A stretch of 64,000 nt of DNA, taken from the NCBI RefSeq assembly GCF_027118995.1, contig NZ_CP098242.1, positions 868,001 through 932,000 on the forward strand, written 5' to 3'. The position numbers and the translations under genes are program-made. Position 1 is the stretch's first letter, and every line of letters starts with the position of its first letter. Shown in pieces: positions 61,406 to 64,000 of the stretch. This DNA comes from Oxalobacter vibrioformis. Lineage in GTDB: Bacteria; Pseudomonadota; Gammaproteobacteria; Burkholderiales; Burkholderiaceae_D. The notes under the pieces were generated by a model. That model was not told where the DNA came from, made no database searches, and saw nothing but the letters and a program-made list of their open reading frames with translations.

Positions 61406-62437
61406 TCAGGCTTTGCCGGTCAGCTCCTGCAAGGGCCACCGGGGACGGACGGTAAAGCCATACGCCTTTTCAGCCGCACCAGGCTCATTTAAAAGACGCA
61501 TCGCACCGGCAAAAGCAATCATGGCGCCATTATCTGTGCAGAATTCCATTTCCGGATAATAAACACGAAACCGTTTTTTCCTGGCCATGTCATTTAATGC
61601 GGTACGCAACTGCCTGTTAGCCCCCACGCCCCCTGCGATCACCAGCCGGTTAAATCCTGTCTCCTTGAGCGCAGACAGGCACTTGGCTACCAGAACATCC
61701 ACGATGGCATCCACCAGGCCGCGGGCAATATCCTGTTTTTCCCGCATATCGAGCGATTCACCACAATCTTTAACCGCCGTCAGTACGGCCGTCTTCAATC
61801 CGGAAAAGCTGAAATTCAGGTCTTTCGAATGCAGCATCGGGCGTGGCAACCGGTATTTTTCCGCATTACCTGTTTCAGCAAGAAGCGATACTTCCGGGCC
61901 GCCCGGATAAGACAGCCCAAGCAGCTTGGCTGATTTGTCAAACGCCTCGCCCGCAGCATCATCCAGCGTTTCCCCCAGAAGGGTGTACCGCCCTACACCA
62001 TCAATTCGCATCAGTTGAGTATGCCCACCGGATACCAGAAGCGCGATAAAAGGAAATTCCGGCGGATCAGATGAAAGCAGCGGGGATAACAGGTGCCCTT
62101 CCAGGTGATGAATACCCATCACCGGCACACCCAGCGCCATACCCAAACTGCAGGCGACCGAAGCCCCGACCAGTAACGCCCCGGCAAGCCCCGGCCCCTT
62201 GGTATAGGCAATAGCATCAATAGCTGAACGGGTAATACCTGCATTATCCAGCGCCTGCTCAAGAAGGGGGATAATGCGGCGGATATGATCACGCGAGGCC
62301 AGCTCGGGGACCACACCGCCATATTCCGCATGCAGCGCAATCTGGGAATAAAGTGTATGCGACAACAATCCCTTTTCGGTGTCATACAGGGCGACACCGG
62401 TTTCATCGCAGGAAGTTTCGATACCCAGAACAATCAT
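61406..62437 (-). CDS. tsaD: tRNA N6-adenosine threonylcarbamoyltransferase
   Basis: 343 aa from the ATG at 62437, where the universal [17 protein letters not shown] begins; the upstream frame extension to 62491 is not conserved. Kae1/TsaD family, forming t6A37 on ANN-decoding tRNAs with TsaB, TsaC and TsaE. Metal-site HHLEGHLLS, plus [26 protein letters not shown] and [12 protein letters not shown] are intact. Convergent with ackA (12-base gap). Confidence 0.96.
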   Translation of the reverse strand: MIVLGIETSCDETGVALYDTEKGLLSHTLYSQIALHAEYGGVVPELASRDHIRRIIPLLEQALDNAGITRSAIDAIAYTKGPGLAGALLVGASVACSLGMALGVPVMGIHHLEGHLLSPLLSSDPPEFPFIALLVSGGHTQLMRIDGVGRYTLLGETLDDAAGEAFDKSAKLLGLSYPGGPEVSLLAETGNAEKYRLPRPMLHSKDLNFSFSGLKTAVLTAVKDCGESLDMREKQDIARGLVDAIVDVLVAKCLSALKETGFNRLVIAGGVGANRQLRTALNDMARKKRFRVYYPEMEFCTDNGAMIAFAGAMRLLNEPGAAEKAYGFTVRPRWPLQELTGKA

Positions 62438-62506
62438 GAAATACGCGCCAACACAAGGTAAAATGAAAAAAACAGCAAAATTAAGCAGCAAGTGTACCTC
62501 AATTTA

Positions 62507-62536
62507 TTGACAGGCATATTTTTTGCTGATTATAAT
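62507..62536 (+). promoter_or_regulatory. Consensus sigma-70 promoter of tRNA-Lys
   Basis: TTGACA (62507-62512) and TATAAT (62531-62536) both match consensus perfectly with an 18-base spacer; the tRNA starts 11 bases after the -10 box. Confidence 0.9.
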
Positions 62537-62547
62537 GGCGATCTTTC

Positions 62548-62623
62548 GGGTCGTTAGCTCAGTTGGTAGAGCAGCGGACTTTTAATCCGTTGGTCGCAGG
62601 TTCGAGCCCTGCACGGCCTACCA
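62548..62623 (+). tRNA. tRNA-Lys (anticodon TTT)
   Basis: 76 nt with encoded CCA. Acceptor stem GGGTCGT / ACGGCCT, D-arm GCTCAGTTGGTAGAGC, anticodon stem GCGGA/TCCGT around loop CTTTTAA giving TTT, and T-arm GCAGGTTCGAGCCCTGC. Confidence 0.97.
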
Positions 62624-62631
62624 GAAACATC

Positions 62632-62659
62632 AAGGGGTTACGTTTAGGCGTAATCCCTT
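62632..62659 (+). terminator. tRNA-Lys terminator
   Basis: Stem AAGGGGTTACG / CGTAATCCCTT (one mismatch position) with a short loop, then TTTGTTTT, starting eight bases after the tRNA 3' end. Confidence 0.7.
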
Positions 62660-62758
62660 TTGTTTTCCTTTCTGCTGCAAATTCTGCCTGACAGATTATA
62701 GAAGCCCTCTTCTCATATACCGTGAGTCAGTTATATTGTGAACTCTACTATTACCACT

Positions 62759-63220
62759 TTACAGTAAGCCGGAAGCTTTCCCACCCTGTTTCAACGAATT
62801 CAAAACCTGCATGCAATGAAGTAGCTGCTGATCGGTGATTTCGCCCAACCCAGGTGATACGGACTCATTCAGCATGATTTCCATCTGTTCCACCATCCTT
62901 CTGCCCAGACTGGTGAGACGCAATTTCTTGGCTCTTCTGTCCTGTTGATCCTCTTCTCTTTCGGCCAGTCCATTTTTCACGAGCAAATCGGTAATCCTCA
63001 CAACGGAGGATGGATCCCGACCCAATGCATCCGCCAACTCACCCGGACGAACATCATGATGCCGATAGGCCATCACGAGGACAGGCAAGGCGGTAGCACC
63101 CGGTTTTCCATAAGAAGACATAAACTTGCCGAGCAGCGTTCTGTATAAATGCGCGACCTGGAATAAAGAAAACAAAAAAGGCATGCTGACTTGACGATTC
63201 GTGGTATCTGTTTTTTTCAT
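62759..63220 (-). CDS. MarR-family transcriptional regulator
   Basis: 153 aa winged-helix protein. The DNA-recognition part RPGELADALGRDPSSVVRITDLL and the wing REEDQQDRRAKKLRLTSLGRRM are typical of MarR, with dimerisation helices at both ends. Most MarR proteins repress nearby genes and release DNA on binding small phenolic or oxidising ligands; the target here is not evident. It follows the next gene upstream (63232) by 11 bases, so the two are probably one operon. Confidence 0.88.
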   Translation of the reverse strand: MKKTDTTNRQVSMPFLFSLFQVAHLYRTLLGKFMSSYGKPGATALPVLVMAYRHHDVRPGELADALGRDPSSVVRITDLLVKNGLAEREEDQQDRRAKKLRLTSLGRRMVEQMEIMLNESVSPGLGEITDQQLLHCMQVLNSLKQGGKASGLL

Positions 63221-63231
63221 TTTGCTGGCTT

Positions 63232-63534
63232 TCAGTAGATATTTTTTATTTTCAGGAACTCATCCTGTTCTGTGAGTACGCTAGCATCATCGCTTTCGAC
63301 AGATCCCCTGTCTCCATAGATATCCGTTATGGCTTTTTGCCCTTCTTCAGCAGATTCATTTTTTCTTCGCCTCCAGGTTCTTGTATTCGGACAACGGACC
63401 CAGCGGCCATATGCCACTTTGGATTCCCCGGCAGGCAATAACGCCTGTATCTGCCGGTTAGCCTGTTGCTGTGTCTCCTGCGCGTTTTCGTAAGCCTTTT
63501 CTGTCTGGTTGTATAAATCTTTCAGATATGTCAT
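63232..63534 (-). CDS. Hypothetical protein, 100 aa, helical N-terminus
   Basis: Starts at the ATG at 63534, with GAGG eight bases upstream; a GTG at 63543 overlaps that site. Residues 1-33 are a glutamine-rich amphipathic helix (NQTEKAYENAQETQQQANRQ), the middle is aromatic and basic (YGRWVRCPNTRTWRRRKNES), and the end is acidic. No recognised domain, no signal peptide or membrane helix. It stands between the unfinished ORF (63567-64000) and marR in the same direction. Confidence 0.65.
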   Translation of the reverse strand: MTYLKDLYNQTEKAYENAQETQQQANRQIQALLPAGESKVAYGRWVRCPNTRTWRRRKNESAEEGQKAITDIYGDRGSVESDDASVLTEQDEFLKIKNIY

Positions 63535-63566
63535 TTTCGTCACCTCGTATAGTCAGGACAACAACC

Positions 63567-64000
63567 TCAGGCAAATGCAAGCGGAATATCCCTGTTTTTG
63601 TAAATTTCCAGTATACCCAGACCGTTTACTTTGATACCGACATCCTTTTCATTGTCCGGGCCGGAACCACTGCTACTTATGGCTCTGTCCTTTGAGCCAA
63701 TATAAAACGCTCCGCCTGTATCCAGGATCAGGGTCCCTGTCATGGCGCACAATTCGGCCCTGATCTTTCGCGACAGATTCTGGAACTTTTTATCGTGAGT
63801 AATGCTTTTGATCAGCGCGTCCTGGCTTTTCCGGCTCGTGCTTCCGGTATCGCTATGAACACGCCGCAACTGATTATTTTTGCGATGCGGCTGGCTCAAT
63901 ATGCCGATACTGGCTTTTCTGCCATGAAAGGCCATATCCAGAGAGGTCAGGTAGGCGGCTTTCCTGACATCCAGCTCATCTTTTGAATGACGCTTGTCAA
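63567..64000 (-). CDS. Hypothetical protein, N-terminus beyond the window edge
   Basis: The frame is open to the last base of the window, so the true start is outside; about 143 residues are visible. It opens with a charged segment (KRHSKDELDVRKAAYL), followed by a basic, serine-rich region (RKNNQLRRVHSDTGSTSRKS) and a C-terminal part with LCAMTGTLILDTGGAFYIG and DVGIKVNGLGILEIYKNRD, which reads like beta-strands. I do not recognise the family. An internal ATG at 63935 is not the natural start because the frame stays open upstream. Confidence 0.65.
   Translation of the reverse strand, partial: DKRHSKDELDVRKAAYLTSLDMAFHGRKASIGILSQPHRKNNQLRRVHSDTGSTSRKSQDALIKSITHDKKFQNLSRKIRAELCAMTGTLILDTGGAFYIGSKDRAISSSGSGPDNEKDVGIKVNGLGILEIYKNRDIPLAFA

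Overview
This 64 kb window is a chromosomal segment of a beta-proteobacterium of the order Burkholderiales. Protein likeness, the dusB-fis-purH-ruvC-ruvA-ruvB order, the short (77 aa) Fis, the rpsP-rimM-trmD-rplS operon and moderate GC all fit Oxalobacteraceae; an Oxalobacter-like gut anaerobe is my best guess, but the genus is inference. Gene density is high, almost everything is housekeeping, and only two short stretches (about 46.9-51.9 kb and 62.6-64 kb) look accessory.

Layout. 0-1.3 kb: end of a YdjM-type membrane hydrolase, a zinc-ribbon membrane protein and a tiny basic ORF. 1.3-13 kb: a complete minus-strand glycogen operon in the order glgB-glgX-pgm-glgC-glgA-glgP, covering glucose-phosphate activation, polymer synthesis, branching, debranching and phosphorolysis. 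13-20.8 kb: ETF-ubiquinone oxidoreductase, a hotdog thioesterase, cold-shock protein, ADP-ribose-type Nudix hydrolase, rarA, gdhA and serS. 20.9-31 kb: an EAL phosphodiesterase with a degenerate GGDEF domain, a secreted gamma-glutamyltransferase divergent from a GntR/FCD regulator, a LOG protein, metC, rimO, pgeF and rluD. 31-36.7 kb: bamD, then gmk-rpoZ-spoT, then tyrS. 36.8-46.9 kb: M23 peptidase, anmK, dtd, a PEBP protein, a histidine phosphatase, a frameshifted dusB, fis, purH, ruvCAB and a MutT-type Nudix gene.

Accessory patch 46.9-51.9 kb: an IS5-family element with perfect TA target duplication splits a lipoprotein gene, whose reading frame is exactly restored when the element is removed. 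Beside it are a small DUF2628-like membrane protein, a long perfect palindrome that looks like an operator, a divergent XRE repressor, tRNA-Leu(CAA), a second lipoprotein, a cell-wall amidase, a membrane protein ending in a Lar-like zinc domain, and a small two-helix membrane protein. 52-64 kb: relA (so both RSH enzymes are in the window), a CobD/CbiB-like membrane protein, a CoA-pyrophosphatase-type Nudix gene, the ribosomal-protein operon, a putative rhodoquinone-biosynthesis gene rquA, a HAD hydrolase, ackA, tsaD, tRNA-Lys(TTT) with a consensus promoter, and a short unrecognised cluster with a MarR regulator that runs off the window.

Physiologically the window suggests a bacterium that stores glycogen, can make acetate and ATP through AckA, assimilates ammonia through GdhA, and may switch part of its quinone pool to rhodoquinone for low-potential anaerobic respiration. 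I see no CRISPR array, restriction system, secretion system or prophage. The least-described pieces are the XRE/DUF2628/lipoprotein locus, the Lar-like membrane protein and the unfinished cluster after tRNA-Lys.
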